From Dugong dugon (taxonomy: Eukaryota; Chordata; Mammalia; Sirenia; Dugongidae), in assembly GCA_030035585.1 (NCBI GenBank), contig CM057471.1, forward strand, positions 70,128,319 to 70,192,318: a DNA stretch of 64,000 bases, written 5' to 3'. Below the pieces are notes generated by a model. The model ran no database searches. It had not been told where the DNA came from and saw only the letters and a list, made by a program, of their open reading frames with translations. The stretch's first letter is position 1. Each line of letters opens with the position of its first letter. The position numbers were made by a program, and so were the translations under genes. Below, piece after piece: positions 1 to 12,036 of this stretch.

Positions 1-892
1 TGGCCCACAAACCTAAAATATTTACTATCAGGCCCTTTATAGAAAAAGTTTGCGGCTGAGATTTGGGAGATTATATGCTACAGCAGCAAGAGTTATTTAA
101 CATCACTAATAGACTTAGTAAAGACCAAATGGCAGCAATACAAGCTGCATGCAAAAGCAGTTTGCTGAACAGAGCAGAGTGGTGGGAGAATTCAGTTGGC
201 ACTTGAAGAATTCATGCTCTGTGGTGGCAAAGTCACACTGTGTGCAGGTATCAATCAGGCAGAAAGCCTACCTACACATAGGTCAATCAACAATAGCAGA
301 AAGCAGGGTGACCAACTGTCTCGGTTTACCTGAGACAGAGGGAGGGGGTGTAGATACAAGCCTTTCAATTTTAAAAGTGGGAAAGTAAATCCTGGGCAAG
401 CCAAGATGAATTGGTCATCCTAGTAGAAAATATGTTATGATAAATGCAAAGAAAAATTTTCAGGAAAGAACATTTAATATTTTGAGGGGCAAGTACTACA
501 AATCAACTGGCCCATCAAAATAAAGGACTGGTAGTTAAAAATGCATTCATTGTTTAAAAGACAAATAGTAACATGGTAATCATGATGTTTCAAATGAAAT
601 TCAGAAGACTCAAATTGACAAGTAAAACATCTAACACCCACTGAACCCAACATCAGAGATCTAATTTCAGCAAAACATCATCCGTTGCATTAAAGTTGTT
701 AACTTGTATTTTTATTAATGCTACAGTTTTATCTATATTTAATTTGTAATTCTCTTTGGGTTATATAAAGACATGGAATTTATAGCTAGGACTTTACATT
801 TGTATATATTTAAGTGGCATTATAATAAAATCTGGATAAACATTGAGGCTTCAAGAGAATTTATTTTCCTTTAAAAGAGGTCTGTACATTAC

Positions 893-1040
893 TTACACTT
901 AAGAAAATTTCTCACAACAATTCCATGAGGTAGTTATTATCCCCATTTACAGATTAAGAAACTGAGACTTATAGGTAAATAAAGTTGCTGAAGTTCATGT
1001 AGCAAGTCACACTCATTGGTGAAGCTGAGACTTGAACCTC
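893..1040 (-). repeat. MIR
   Basis: Reverse MIR core: CTCACAACAATTCCATGAGG, TTATCCCCATTTACAG, AGAAACTGAGAC. Confidence 0.8.
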
Positions 1041-1687
1041 ATTTGCCTAACTTCAACGCCTGTGTTGCCTTGTTTGGAGTAGGGGGTATACTGGGTCCTT
1101 CTGGTTGGGTGGTGTTGAGGGCCTCTGAAGGCCAGAAGATAACCTGGGGCTTCTTGGTATCCAAGTCAGGGACAGGACTGTAGAAGAGGTTAAGAGGGCT
1201 TAGAAAGCAAGGTGGGACACAGAGATTGGCTGAAGGAACCTCCAGGCAGCCCACAGACACCCGAAGATTCATTCTTTCCTTCTGAACCAAACCTTGTGCT
1301 GGGTGGTGAGGATACATGTACAAAAAAGACTGTGAAATCTCTTTCTTCAAGGAGTTTATGGTCTTGCTACTATCTTAGAGGACATCTGCCCATAAGAGGA
1401 CTAATTCGAAAGTCTGTAGATCCTTAACATCCACCCCACACCCTACGTTCAGCACATTACCCCAATTCAGCCTTTCAGTCTAGTTGAGCAATATCACTCA
1501 AACTCTATCCCTCCCTGCTAGAGGACAGAAAGTAGGCAAAGAAGAAACATGTAGAAGTAGCAAAGAGATCTATTCAGCCATCCATTCAAGAAATATTTGT
1601 GGCCTACCTACTAGAGTAATGGAGATACGCTGAGTGTTGCGGGGCACAGATAACCTAGTTCCTGCCCTCAAAGGATTTTTTTTCATA

Positions 1688-1945
1688 ATAATAATAGCAG
1701 AAAACACTCAGATAATGCTTACATATGCCAAGAACTGTTCTAAGTGCTTCATTTTTATAGTAACCTGTTCAATCCTCACAACCACTCTATGAAGTAGGTA
1801 TTATTATTATCCCCATTTAACTGAGACATAGAAAAGTTAAGCAATTCATTCAAGATCACACATGCTAATAAGGGCAAGGTCTGGATTGGAGCCCAAGTAG
1901 TTTGGCTCCAGAAGCCACCATACTCTTAACTACTATACTATAGTA
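1688..1945 (-). repeat. MIR, nearly full length
   Basis: Reverse MIR from AATGCTTACATATGCC through CAATCCTCACAACCACTC and TTATTATCCCCATTT to ACTCTTAACTACTATAC. Confidence 0.85.
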
Positions 1946-2042
1946 GTAGCTGCTAATGTTGGCCTTAACACAGTGGGATTCACTTGAATGAGAGACTAAC
2001 ACTAGATTTCCCTACTCCCCACCCCAAGCGCTCAGCAGGGTG

Positions 2043-2205
2043 TTATAAAGAGCATGAACTTTGAAGTCACATGGGGTCAAACCCAATACTGCTCAGTCTT
2101 AGTTTCCAGTCTCTAAAGTGGTCATAATAACACCTACCTTACCTGACTGGGGTATTCTGAGATTAAATGAGACAACAGTAACCCTCAGTAAATATTAGTT
2201 CATTC
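2043..2205 (+). repeat. MIR
   Basis: Forward MIR: AGAGCATGAACTTTGAAGTC, CTTAGTTTCCAG, GAGATTAAATGAGAC. Confidence 0.75.
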
Positions 2206-3073
2206 CCTATTGTCAAACCTAGTCCCTCTCCCTGGTTCAGTTCAGTGTCTTCCCAGCCACTTACTGTCCCTTCTCCACTGGGAGAGAGATGCGAGGAGGA
2301 ATGGAGGGAAATAAAGAGGAGAAGGAGCTATGGCTTTACTTATTTTGCTGGGATTCCTCTATCTGAAACTTTGGACACATCCGTGGAGATTCCTGAAAGT
2401 ATGCTCTGTCTTGCGTTTACATCAGAGGCCTTGCTAACTTAGAACGTAGGCCAGAAAGGCAAACGGGAGATTGCTGAACCAAGAAAATACTCACAGGGCA
2501 AATGGCCAGTAATCTGTACTATTTCATCAGACAACAGAGAAAAAAACAAAAAAATTTATTGACACTTTTGTTCTAAATGCTCATGTATGAAGATTTTACT
2601 TTACCTTGTGTTTTCAGAAACACTCCAGACACTTTCCAGAAACACTCTTGAACTTTAAAACAGAAAGAGGATTGGCTGAAGTGTGTATGTTTGGGCATAG
2701 AACGTAGAAGTGGGAGTAATTTAGGTTTTTAAAAAAAAGGATGCCAAGTTTAAAGCAGTTGTTATTCTCTGCCTACCTGTTCCCCCATTCTTGGGAAAGT
2801 GGGGCTCACAGTGAAACACTGTATAGTCTTAGATGCCTCTCTTGGGAAGGTATGTCCATCCCACCCCCAGCCCCACTCTACTGAAAATCAGTTTTAAAGA
2901 CTCTTGCTTTAAAAAGAACTTTCAGTTCAAAAGACTGCTACAATCATATGCTAATATTTATGGAGTAAAAATTAGGTACTAAAGAGAACACAATTCTTCT
3001 AAGTCACTTATTAATAAACAACAAAAATGCAAATAAAAACTACTGAAATACCAATACCTTTTAAAATAAAAAG

Positions 3074-3239
3074 TAACCCAAAACCAAACCCGTTGCCATC
3101 GAGTCGACTCCAACTCATAGTGATCCTATAGGACAGAGAAGAATGGCTCCATAGGGTTTCCAAGGAGCGGCTGGTGGATTTGAACTGTGGATCTTTTGGT
3201 TAGCAGCGGAGCTGTTAACCACTGTGCCACCAGGGCTCC
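3074..3239 (-). repeat. AfroSINE (tRNA-derived)
   Basis: Full-length copy in the gene-sense orientation. It reads from the AACCCGTTGCCATCGAGTCG tail to the CCACCAGGGCTCC head. Flanking direct repeats AAAATAAAAAG (3063-3073) and AAAATAGAAAG (3240-3250), one mismatch, mark the target-site duplication. Confidence 0.95.
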
Positions 3240-3589
3240 AAAATAGAAAGCAGAAGAAAAACCTTTCACTGAAAATACCTTATGACAATAACATTGAAAA
3301 AAATGGGTCTATAAATTGTTTGTAGCATTGTAAACCAGTACATCTTTCAGAAGGCTACATGAAAATATAAAGTGAGCACCTAATGATGTTTCTACTCTGA
3401 CTAATAATTCTACTCACAGGAAATTATCCTAAGGAAGTAATTCAACAGAAATAAAATGAATATGATATAGACAATGACTGTCAGTATAGAATCATGTACT
3501 AAAACCAAAACAAGGAAGCAACTTAAACATCCTGTGGTAGGTTTCCACTGCACCCTGTACATTTCGTTTGTATGGCTCATCACACTTTA

Positions 3590-3700
3590 ACGATCTGCTT
3601 AAAAACTCTCTCTCCACTAGACAGTAAACGCCATGAGGGTGAGAATTATCTCTGTCTAGATCCCTGGCACACAGTAAGTGTAGATTGTATGAATTAAGAA
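3590..3700 (+). mobile_element. L2 3' end fragment
   Basis: Contains ACTAGACAGTAAACGCCATG and CCTGGCACACAGTAAGTG, the end of L2. Confidence 0.65.
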
Positions 3701-4164
3701 CAAATATGGAAATATTTATAATATTAAGTAGAAACACAAACTAATATGCAAGTGAATAATAAAGAATAATATATATAGAAACAATTATATAAAAACGAAA
3801 ATAGTTGTATTAGGATGAAGGGATCATTGAATACCTTTTAAATTATTTTACCTATTCTTTAAAGTTGTTTTAGTGCCTCTGAAATGTAAAAAAATGGGAA
3901 AATAGATCAGTTACATACACCAAACATTGACTTCATAGTAGAGATGAGATGGCCATTACAAAAGCCTGAGAATCCACCCCCAGCCTACCCCCAGGCACTC
4001 AAGTATTAGTTCTTTGCTCAAAGTTAAAAAGACCAAAAATATGATAGGTAGCATAATCCTATTTTTTGTAAAAATCTCACACAAAGGCCGTATGTTTCAA
4101 AGAAAAAGGGGAAAAACTCTCCTAAAGCAATCCCTCTTTTGACTTGTGAACTTGCTGGTTACTA

Positions 4165-4180
4165 ACAGCAGGGGGTGCCA
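4165..4180 (+). promoter_or_regulatory. CTCF-like motif
   Basis: The sequence ACAGCAGGGGGTGCCA matches the core of the vertebrate CTCF motif (CCAGCAGGGGGCGCC type) with two differences. It is followed at 4182-4191 by the perfect palindrome AGCGATCGCT, which has two CpGs in an otherwise CpG-poor intron. It is 1 kb downstream, in gene direction, of the 177-nt exon. Occupancy is not known. Confidence 0.4.
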
Positions 4181-5167
4181 AAGCGATCGCTATTGTTCCC
4201 AGGAGATGGCCAGGAGAGAGATCACAGTAGCCTAGAAGAGCTTAGGTTAGAGTAAAGCCTGAACTCTAACAATCAGGGCCAGGTAGATAAAACTCAGGTG
4301 CTCTGTACTTTGAATGGACAAAAAAATTACATTTTTATTTCACTAACTGATAACTTAGCATTTCCTTGAATTACAAATGTAGGCAATATATCCCAATAGC
4401 ATTAGCAGTACTGATGACTCTTGTCATAAATATTGTCACCGTATGTTACGGTTGCAGAGTTTTCAAATATCATTTACACTCATCAATCCTTGAAACGAAA
4501 GACAACAGGAGTTATTATTAGACCTGCCACTCGATCTTGTTATTTAATGTATTAATAAAGCATTACATATTACTATATCACAAATACGTTTAATAATTTG
4601 ATAACTATTTCAATACAATGACATTCCATTGTACTGCATTTCAAACACTTGTCTGAAAAAAAAGCTTTCATAAGCTTTGCCAGACTACCAAAGGAGTCTA
4701 CAGCACAGGAAGGGTTAAGAGCCTCAGCTCAGTCTAAAGGAAGGAAACTGAGAGGAAAAATCAAATTTGATCTGAACAAAGTTAGAGAGAAAAGAAGTAT
4801 TTTGAGTTATAAGAGAGGAATGGCTAACATGCACATTTTGATTTAGTTTGGATTCCTTGAAGAGAAGGAGGAAAACCCAGAATTTTTGCTTCACAGGCTC
4901 CAAAGTGCCTTCGTGTTTCCAGAGGCCTGGTTCATAGATATGACGTTCAGAGATCTACCTAGTACAATTTGCTAAGACAAAGCAGTCTGTATTTAGCGTA
5001 TGAAATACAATACAAATGTTGTTCCCAACATCTCTCTGAAGTCATGATTACGTGTGGACTCTCCAGATACCAAATACCATTCATTTGATGAACAGAACCA
5101 AAATCAGATACAAAATGCTAGAAGGTAGGGATGAGACACTGAGATAAATAACGGAGTCAATACTTAC

Positions 5168-5344
5168 ATTCGAACAAAGAGTGACTCTTTGGATGTCAGA
5201 CCAGGAGATGAATACTTCTCAACCAGGGCCAAGGTACTAAAGCCAAACTTATGAATAGGCTCGTTGGAATCCAGGGGCGGGAAATCTGTGTCCACCTCCC
5301 CATCATCCTCAGCAATATGCAGGCAGTAGGCACTGACGTTGTCA
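5168..5344 (-). CDS. MAPKAP1: MAPKAP1 internal exon, CRIM acidic loop
   Basis: This 177-nt internal exon begins with T, completing the Asn codon left open by the exon at 17269-17441. It encodes 58 full codons, from [20 protein letters not shown] through [17 protein letters not shown] to SKESLFVR, then AT of a split Ile codon. This corresponds to about residues 224-283 of human SIN1. The cluster of acidic residues at about 236-244 is the CRIM acidic loop that family studies connect to recruitment of AKT-type substrates. The last few codons reach the start of the Ras-binding region. The 3' splice site has a strong T-rich tract ending TTTTCTTTTAG (5345-5355 on the minus strand), and the 5' splice site is GTAAGTA (5167-5161), close to consensus. 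Because it starts and ends in the same phase, skipping it would keep the frame while removing 59 residues. Confidence 0.97.
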
Positions 5345-6299
5345 CTAAAAGAAAAACCAAAAAGGTGTGTGAATACCAAGGTGGGGAAGGGACAAATAGA
5401 ACAGCGGATATGATGTACAGCAAGCAAATTGAGGACACTGCTGTTTCTGAGCCCCAAACCAGGTAATATAGTTAGAATGCCCGTTGTCATTTGGTAGAGT
5501 GAAAACATGTGGCAGTGCAAAGGGGAGAAAGACAATGTGAAATGAGGGGCTTTATATTTTTCTATTCTTCCAATAAATATTTACTGAGCACCTGTTGTAG
5601 GTAAGACAAAGTTTAAATCCTTAGACCAAAGATGAGATCGTGTTAGTATCAGCTTTCAAGGAAACTTACACAGTACAGTAGGGAAAAAAAGTATGCACTA
5701 CACTAGCTATAATATAAACTTAAAATAAATACCATAAAAGGTACAAATGAACTATAAAGGAGGAAAAAGTATTTTGGGGGAATCAGATTTTATGTGATTT
5801 ACAGTTAGGATTAAGACAATATCTGTGCTCTAGCTTAGGAGAAGTACTCAAAGTAACCAAGACCATCCATACAGTTCTCTGCTCTCTTAAAGAACATCCT
5901 ACTCACTTGGCAGGATCTGACTCCATACATCATGGATTTCTAAAAGAGTAAAGGAAAACGATCTGATCTACCCTGACGCAGACACCTGGCCCTCTCAACT
6001 ACTTCTGGACACTCCAAACTTCCCTAGACTCTCCAGTCAGTACTCCAAGATTCTAGCCCTGTCCCAGTTGAGAATCAACACATACTCCCTTGTCCCTCTT
6101 TGGGGAAAGTAAAAAAGTTGATTTACTGAAAAAGATTGGGAAACTACACCAATATAAAGACTATTTTAAACGGAAATCTCCTTAACACACTTTAAGATAC
6201 CCTGTTCCAAAGCTGAATTGTAAAACTGCAAATCTGCTACATTCAAGCTAGCTTCAGAAGCATGAACCTAATAGTTTACAGGCAGTAGGATTCTAAACT

Positions 6300-6540
6300 C
6301 TGCAGCTTAAATTTGGAGTTTTAATTACATGAATGATGTTTAAATTAATTAATTGCAAAGTGTATGCTAATTGTTTAATTGGTTGCTTGATCTATATAGA
6401 TCATTTTTTGAATTAAATGAGTTGATTTACAAAGTTTATTGATTGGATGTGACAATGAATTATTTCACTGACTACCTGATTTGCAATTTTCCCAATTAAT
6501 TCACAAATCTTTAGCTGCAACTAAGCTTACTGAGAGAAAG
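6300..6540. promoter_or_regulatory. candidate conserved non-coding block (AT-rich)
   Basis: This repeat-free stretch is dense in TAAT/ATTA cores (TTAAATTAATTAATTGC, AATTGTTTAATTGG). Mammalian developmental enhancers inside bystander genes often look like this, but conservation cannot be judged from one genome. It is inference only. Confidence 0.3.
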
Positions 6541-6844
6541 TCTACTTCAGGTGATCTATACTCAGTCTGTCACGACTAAGAGATATTTATTATATAAAAC
6601 AGGTAATAAGGACAGATTAAAATTAATGGAAACTGTAAATTTGCTAAATGGATGGATAACAAGAAAGGAATCTGGCTATGTTTGTCACTATAAATTTCAC
6701 ATATTTGCAATGTTGTTAAGAGATTTAAAGTTCATCTATGAGTGGGGTATGGGAAACTTATGGAACTTTGCAACAGGGTATCTACCAACTTAAACACAAA
6801 GCAATTCTAGAAACAGAAGAAAGAAAGCACTTTAGATGAGGAAA

Positions 6845-7082
6845 ATATGGTGTAGTAGCTAAGAGCTTTATGGTCAGAAAGACCTGAGTTTCAAATGTTA
6901 GGTCCATCACTCATGGGCTGTGTGACTTCAGAGAATAAGCTTTACCTCCTTGAGTTTCAGTTTCCACTTCTCTAAAAACGATATAATCTAACTCACAAGT
7001 TGTTGTGAAGATTAGGTGAGATAATATATGTAGTGCCTAGCATATAACAGAGGTAAAAAATAAATGGTAACTATAATAATAA
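6845..7082 (+). repeat. MIR
   Basis: Forward MIR: TCATGGGCTGTGTGACTTC, GAGTTTCAGTTTCC, GTTGTTGTGAAGATTAGG, GTGCCTAGCATATAAC. Confidence 0.85.
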
Positions 7083-7889
7083 TAAATTCAGATTGAAAAT
7101 AACTTCTACAATTACATCAATCCATAAAGAGAAATTGTGGCTGTATATTAGAGCAACAAAGCAACAGTGAACTGAGCAACATCTTCTATGTATACACATC
7201 TGTAACTGGGGTTAACATGCCCATCACACCCCATTCTTGGGACCACTGAGCCTCCAGGGTTTTATGAACAGGGCTGACACTGATGGAGCAAGCAATGGAC
7301 AGCACAGATTATTTACTGCCGTGTAAATCAATCTGAGGAATGTTTAATTCCCCAGCACTATAGACGTTTCAAGGGCAAATAATAAGCCTATTGATGAAAG
7401 CAGAAAGCCAAACATTGGTTTCAGAAGAATTTTGCTCTGATTGTATGGGAAGCCCCCAAACCCCCTCAAAACAAACTCAACAAATGTCACAGGCTAAGGT
7501 CTGAGAGCCAAAAGACTCACTGCCAAGTGCTGCTATTCTCCCCAGTTCTTAGATACAAAGCATGAAAACATTTATTCATTCACAAAAACATTTACGAAGT
7601 GCCTAACCTATACTGCAGCCTCTCCGGAGCCCTGGGGACACAGCAAGGAAAAGAATGATTCACCATATATTATATAAGACTAATGAAAGTCTTTTCTAGG
7701 TCATCAGTAAAGTTTAGCAGCAAACGTTGCTCTAACCCCTATGACCCTTTAACTGAACTGAGGGAAAAGTGATTAAAACTCCATATTCTATGCATAGTCC
7801 TACTGGTTCTTTTGTGTCTTTATAAAGGAATAATTAGTAAAAGAAGCTACTGTGGTATCATAACTTCTAAAATGGCTCCAGGACTCCTC

Positions 7890-8115
7890 CAAAGCAGTAT
7901 TCAGTGTTACATGCTCGATACCATACAAAGTGGTTCAGACGCATAATCTCACTGGATCTTCACATCAACTCTGTAAGATAGTCATTTATTATTATTTTTA
8001 TTTTACAAATTAGGAAACTGAGATTCAGTAAGGTTAAGCGGCTTGCTTAAGATTAAACAACATGTAAATATAGAGCCGAGAATCAAACCCGGGCAGTCAA
8101 GAGCCCTCACTCTTG
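7890..8115 (-). repeat. MIR
   Basis: Reverse MIR: ACTCTGTAAGATAGTC, TTAGGAAACTGAGATTC, GAGAATCAAACCCGGGCAG. Confidence 0.8.
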
Positions 8116-8264
8116 AAGCTTGCCTATCCCTTTGCCAAAATCATGGTATATCACGATTTCTCAAGGCCCTTGGGAACCCACATTATGGAAATGCCACACA
8201 CTTTGTAAAGATGAAAGGAATCATGACACACTACTTATAAAAAATTAGAGGCTAAGAGAGATTT

Positions 8265-8410
8265 CTTCCAGTCTCCTCATTTTTACAGATGGGGGAACAC
8301 AGCCTAAAGAAAAGGAATAGCATGCTCATGACTACATGGTTAAACAGTGGCAAAGGTCTAGAGAATTCAGGTCTCCTGACTCCTGTTCCATTACTCTTCG
8401 ATCAAATCTG
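8265..8410 (-). repeat. MIR or related fragment
   Basis: CTCATTTTTACAGATGGGGG followed by a MIR-like order of ACTACATGGTTAAACAGTGG and CAGGTCTCCTGACTCC. Confidence 0.6.
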
Positions 8411-8534
8411 AAATCAGTGGCATTTTGAAATGGGAAAGAAAAAAGGGGAACCTCTGGTTCCTGCCTCAGGAATCCCCCAAATATAGATATCTGAGCTTAT
8501 AAAACAATGAAAACAGGGACGCCTCCTTATGACA

Positions 8535-8690
8535 TAGTTTGGTGGAAACAACAGGGATTTGCAGTCAGATCTGCTTTTAATGCTAACTCAACAACTAACT
8601 AACCAGCTGAGAGACCAAATCTCTCTGAACACCATTTTCTTATCTGAAAAAAACTTTATTTATCTCTCTAGGAGGATTCAAGTGATTCTC
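8535..8690 (+). repeat. MIR
   Basis: Forward, decayed MIR: GGATTTGCAGTCAGATC, CAGCTGAGAGACC, CATTTTCTTATCTG. Confidence 0.55.
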
Positions 8691-8739
8691 ACTCTGTGGT
8701 CTTAAAGAACTTGCTTCATACTTCTGCATATCACTTATC

Positions 8740-8885
8740 ATCACATTGCTCCTTTTTCTATTTATGCTTCTATGTTCACCTAAAGAGGGAGGATTCTTCT
8801 ATATGTCTCTGCATCTTCACTGAAGAGTAAAATGGCTGACATGTGGAAGGTACTTAAAAAATATTTGTGGAATGAACGAATACGT
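8740..8885 (+). mobile_element. L2 3' end fragment
   Basis: Degenerate L2 end, finishing AAATATTTGTGGAATGAACG. Confidence 0.5.
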
Positions 8886-9558
8886 GAATTGTAAACTGAA
8901 CCACTTTATTCATGGAAAACATAAAGGGTATTATTAACGACGTGTGTTAATGAGAAGTGGTGAAATAATAAGCTTCTTCTTTTTCTTGCTTGTCACAGTG
9001 ATATCTATTAACCAAATGGGGCTTTCTAGGCAACGCACACATATCACAGATTACAATTCAAGTCAAAGGAAGAAGGCATAGGAAGAGGTGAGGATGAGTG
9101 AAGCAATCTTACAATTTGTCAAGATATGAATAGTGGCATCTCATTTTTTTAATACAGAAAATGCATTGAGAAATTATTAAAACTATGTAAAAATTTCCCA
9201 TTACATACATATAACAAGACAGAAAGGAGATACACCAAAATGTTTACAAAGGTTATGTTTACATTTAAGCCCATGAGTACTTATTTCTTTCTATTTTTTT
9301 ATACTTTCCAATTTCATTTTCATTTCTTTATAAAATATTTATTTTTTGGTAAGGGTAATTCATGCTTATTGTAGACAATTTAGAAATATTTAGTAATACA
9401 AAGAAGCTGATGGGGAAACTTCTTTTGGCACCAGACAGATCACTTTTCCTAGAGACGGTGAACATTGTCTGCCTCACCCACATCCCGATTCCGAAGTGGT
9501 TGTGTTCTCTACCAACTTTTGGAATTATGAAGGAAATACACATATCTATCCCATAAGA

Positions 9559-9715
9559 GGAGCCCTGGTGGCACAGTGGTTAAGAGCTTGGCTGCTATCC
9601 AAAAGGTAAACAGTTCGAATCCACCAGCCACTCCTTGGAAACCCTATGGGGCAGTTCTACTCTGTCCTATAGGGTCGTTATGAGTTGCAATCAACTCAAC
9701 GGCAACAAGTTTCAA
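9559..9715 (+). repeat. AfroSINE, first of a tandem pair
   Basis: The copy starts GGAGCCCTGGTGGCACAGTGG, containing a Pol III A box (TGGCACAGTGG). The B box lies in AGTTCGAATCC. The body (CCTATGGGGCAGTTC, GTCCTATAGGG) and the CAACGGCAAC end follow. It is antisense to MAPKAP1. Confidence 0.95.
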
Positions 9716-9734
9716 CGGGTAGCCAGCCCACAGA

Positions 9735-9898
9735 GCAAGCCCTGGTGGCACAGTGGTTAAGAACTCAGCTGCTAACCAAAAGGTCAGCAGTTCAAATCAT
9801 TGAGCCGCTCCATGAAAACCCTATGGGGCAGCTCTACTCTGCCCTACAGGGTCACTATGAGTTGGAATCGACTCAACAGCAACGGTTTTTTTTTTTTT
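9735..9898 (+). repeat. AfroSINE, second of a tandem pair
   Basis: A second copy in the same orientation begins about 20 bp after the first and ends in CAACGG plus a run of 14 T. The head is slightly mutated (CAAGCCCTGGTGGC). It is antisense to the gene, so the T run becomes an A run in the pre-mRNA. Confidence 0.95.
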
Positions 9899-11029
9899 AA
9901 GTCTCATAAAAGTCTTGTAAGTTTTAAATAACTTAATCCTTTGCACAGTGCCTGGCATGAAGAATTCTCATTTTGCCAAGATTCCTTTCACAGCTCTTAA
10001 GCTTCTGATTACACAGAAGCAGAATACATTATCCCACAGAAGTATACTGGTGTGTAACACAAAACAGAGAAACCTAAAAGTCCTGTTTTTGAGTCACTGT
10101 CAGAGAAGAATGATCAAAAGACTAATTAACAAATAAAGGAACACTGGATCCTCAGGAAAAGGCTTAATTTTATAGTTGCTGTACATACATATTTTAAGGG
10201 TTACCACAGAAAGAATAATCTCCTTCAGGGACCATGTTAAACAATGAATGGATGCAAAATGGAGCCTGTTGCAAAAAAGAGATCCAGTTGGGGGTGGGGG
10301 ATGGAGGAGCCAAAGCTTTAATGAGTACAATAACTGAATTTCATTTATTCATGTTTCATCAAATGGAAACTAAACTTTCTTACTAGAAAAATTAATTTCA
10401 TTGAATTGTTGACCAATATTCACTTTATGATGAAAGGCCAATATGGCTTTTATGAAGTGACAAAAGTTTGGAGCTGTTACATAGATGGCACTTAATTCAT
10501 ATATGAAAATTCAGGAGCATTCCAGGAAACATCCCAGCTCTCTACCAAACGTGATCTGACATGTTCAATTTACATACTCATAAAAATTCACTCTTATCTT
10601 CAGAAAATGCAAAGCATACTTAAGTATGATGACCAGACAGATGAATGCTTATTGTATGTGGGTTTTTTTTTTTGTTTCATATCTGATTTTGAAATGTCCA
10701 ATATTCTCATTACTTGGGGCTTGCTGTTTATTTTGAGGAATAGAATCAATATTAAAACTGTGTCAGGCCTTAGAAACAGAAATAAAAATACTTAGGGTTG
10801 CAGCTCAGACATTCATATCTTTGAAAATTTGAGACTGTCAAAGATTTCCTTTTCTCCCAAACAAAACTTCCATAAAACGGAAAGTAAAACCAATAGATAA
10901 CATCATAAGGTTTGTCAAGCCACAGCAACCTCATACAGAAATGGCTAAGTCTAAATTTTATGGTAAAGAAGTTTTAGAAAGAAAATACCCATTAAATTTT
11001 AAATGGAAGCAAGATCTTCATATTGTTCT

Positions 11030-11345
11030 GTCCGAGCTCCTTTTGGGGTAGTTTCTACTGTTATGTCTTCAAGTTCACTGATCTTTTCTTTTGTAGTATC
11101 TAATTTGCTATTAACCTCATCTTGTATAGTTTTCATTTCAGATATTGTACTCTAGATGTTCCCTTGAGTTTTAAAAAAAATATCCTTTATTTCTGTCCTC
11201 ATTGTGCTCATGTTTTCCGCTATCATGTGAACATAAGGATCGTTTTTATAATGGTTATTTTAAGGTCCTGCTAACTCCCCATTATCTCTGGCGTTACTGG
11301 GAAGTCGTCCTTTGTGTTGTTCTGAAGTAGAGACATTCTTCAAAC
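11030..11345 (-). mobile_element. probable L1-derived segment
   Basis: The sequence (CAAGTTCACTGATCTTTTC, TTTCATTTCAGATATTGTAC) resembles a conserved block found in older L1 elements in reverse orientation. Subfamily not assigned. Confidence 0.45.
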
Positions 11346-11444
11346 AAATTCATGTGGCAGAATTTATGAAACTCATGAAGTCTACTGCAAATTGACTTTG
11401 AGACTTTTACCCACAATTCCACTACTAGAGGGATCTTTCATAAA

Positions 11445-12035
11445 CACAAATATGATACTGTCACTCCCCTCCTTAAAACCTTTCACTACCTTTAGAATAA
11501 AGTCCAAAGAGCTCATAAGAAGTAACTGGCATTCCATAAAATCTTTCATTATACTTTGGCCTGCTTTCCAACTCAATTTCCTGCCATTCCAGAACACACA
11601 CCCTAGGCTCCAGCCACTCCAAATGCTTGCAGTTTCCCTGATCATGTGCCAGCTCCCATCTCTGTTTGTGTGGGTCTCTGAGTCCAAAGGGTCCCTGTTC
11701 CTAGTCTGTCTAGTGATCTGTTGAGATTTAGCTCTATCATAAATTCCATTGGGAAGCTTTTCTCGACATCCCTCCTACCCCTACTTAACCCAGCCCATCA
11801 CCTTCAGGTGATGAAAAAAGCTCTTATCTATGCCCCCACAGCACTCTGAGTGCCCTCTTTTGGAGCAAGTTTCAATGATACTGGAGCTGATATTGTGTGA
11901 TCTGTTGTCTGTCTAAACCACCAGCCTGGTCCTTGAGGTCACGAACTTTATTTTGACTTTTTTATTCCCTGTACCTGGGATGGTATAGATATCATGTAAA
12001 TGCTTGGTGAATGAATAAGTGCATGAATAAAGTGA
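11445..12035 (+). mobile_element. L2 LINE 3' end
   Basis: Blocks CTGTCACTCCCCTCCTTAAA, AGAATAAAGTCCAAAGAGC, GGCTCCAGCCACTCC and the end TGGTGAATGAATAAGTG fit the L2 3' region. A purine-rich simple repeat follows. Confidence 0.82.
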
Positions 12036-12036
12036 T

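Larger units (their letters stand above)
1..5167 (-). other. MAPKAP1: MAPKAP1 intron, 5' part (partial)
   Basis: This is the start of the intron that follows the exon at 5168-5344, and the intron runs off the window at position 1. I looked for the next expected coding exon (beginning INAAHGFSLIQVDN in SIN1) and did not find it. Besides the MIR, L2 and AfroSINE copies listed separately, stretches 1-890, 1041-1687, 2206-3062 and 3701-5160 show no recognisable repeat or gene. Confidence 0.85.

Noticed and set aside
1039..1350. 103-codon minus-strand open frame
   Set aside because: No recognisable domain, no splice-site context matching a MAPKAP1 exon, and low-complexity Pro-rich composition.
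9559..9625. tRNA-like sequence with good A and B boxes
   Set aside because: It is the head of an AfroSINE present many times in the window, not a tRNA gene.
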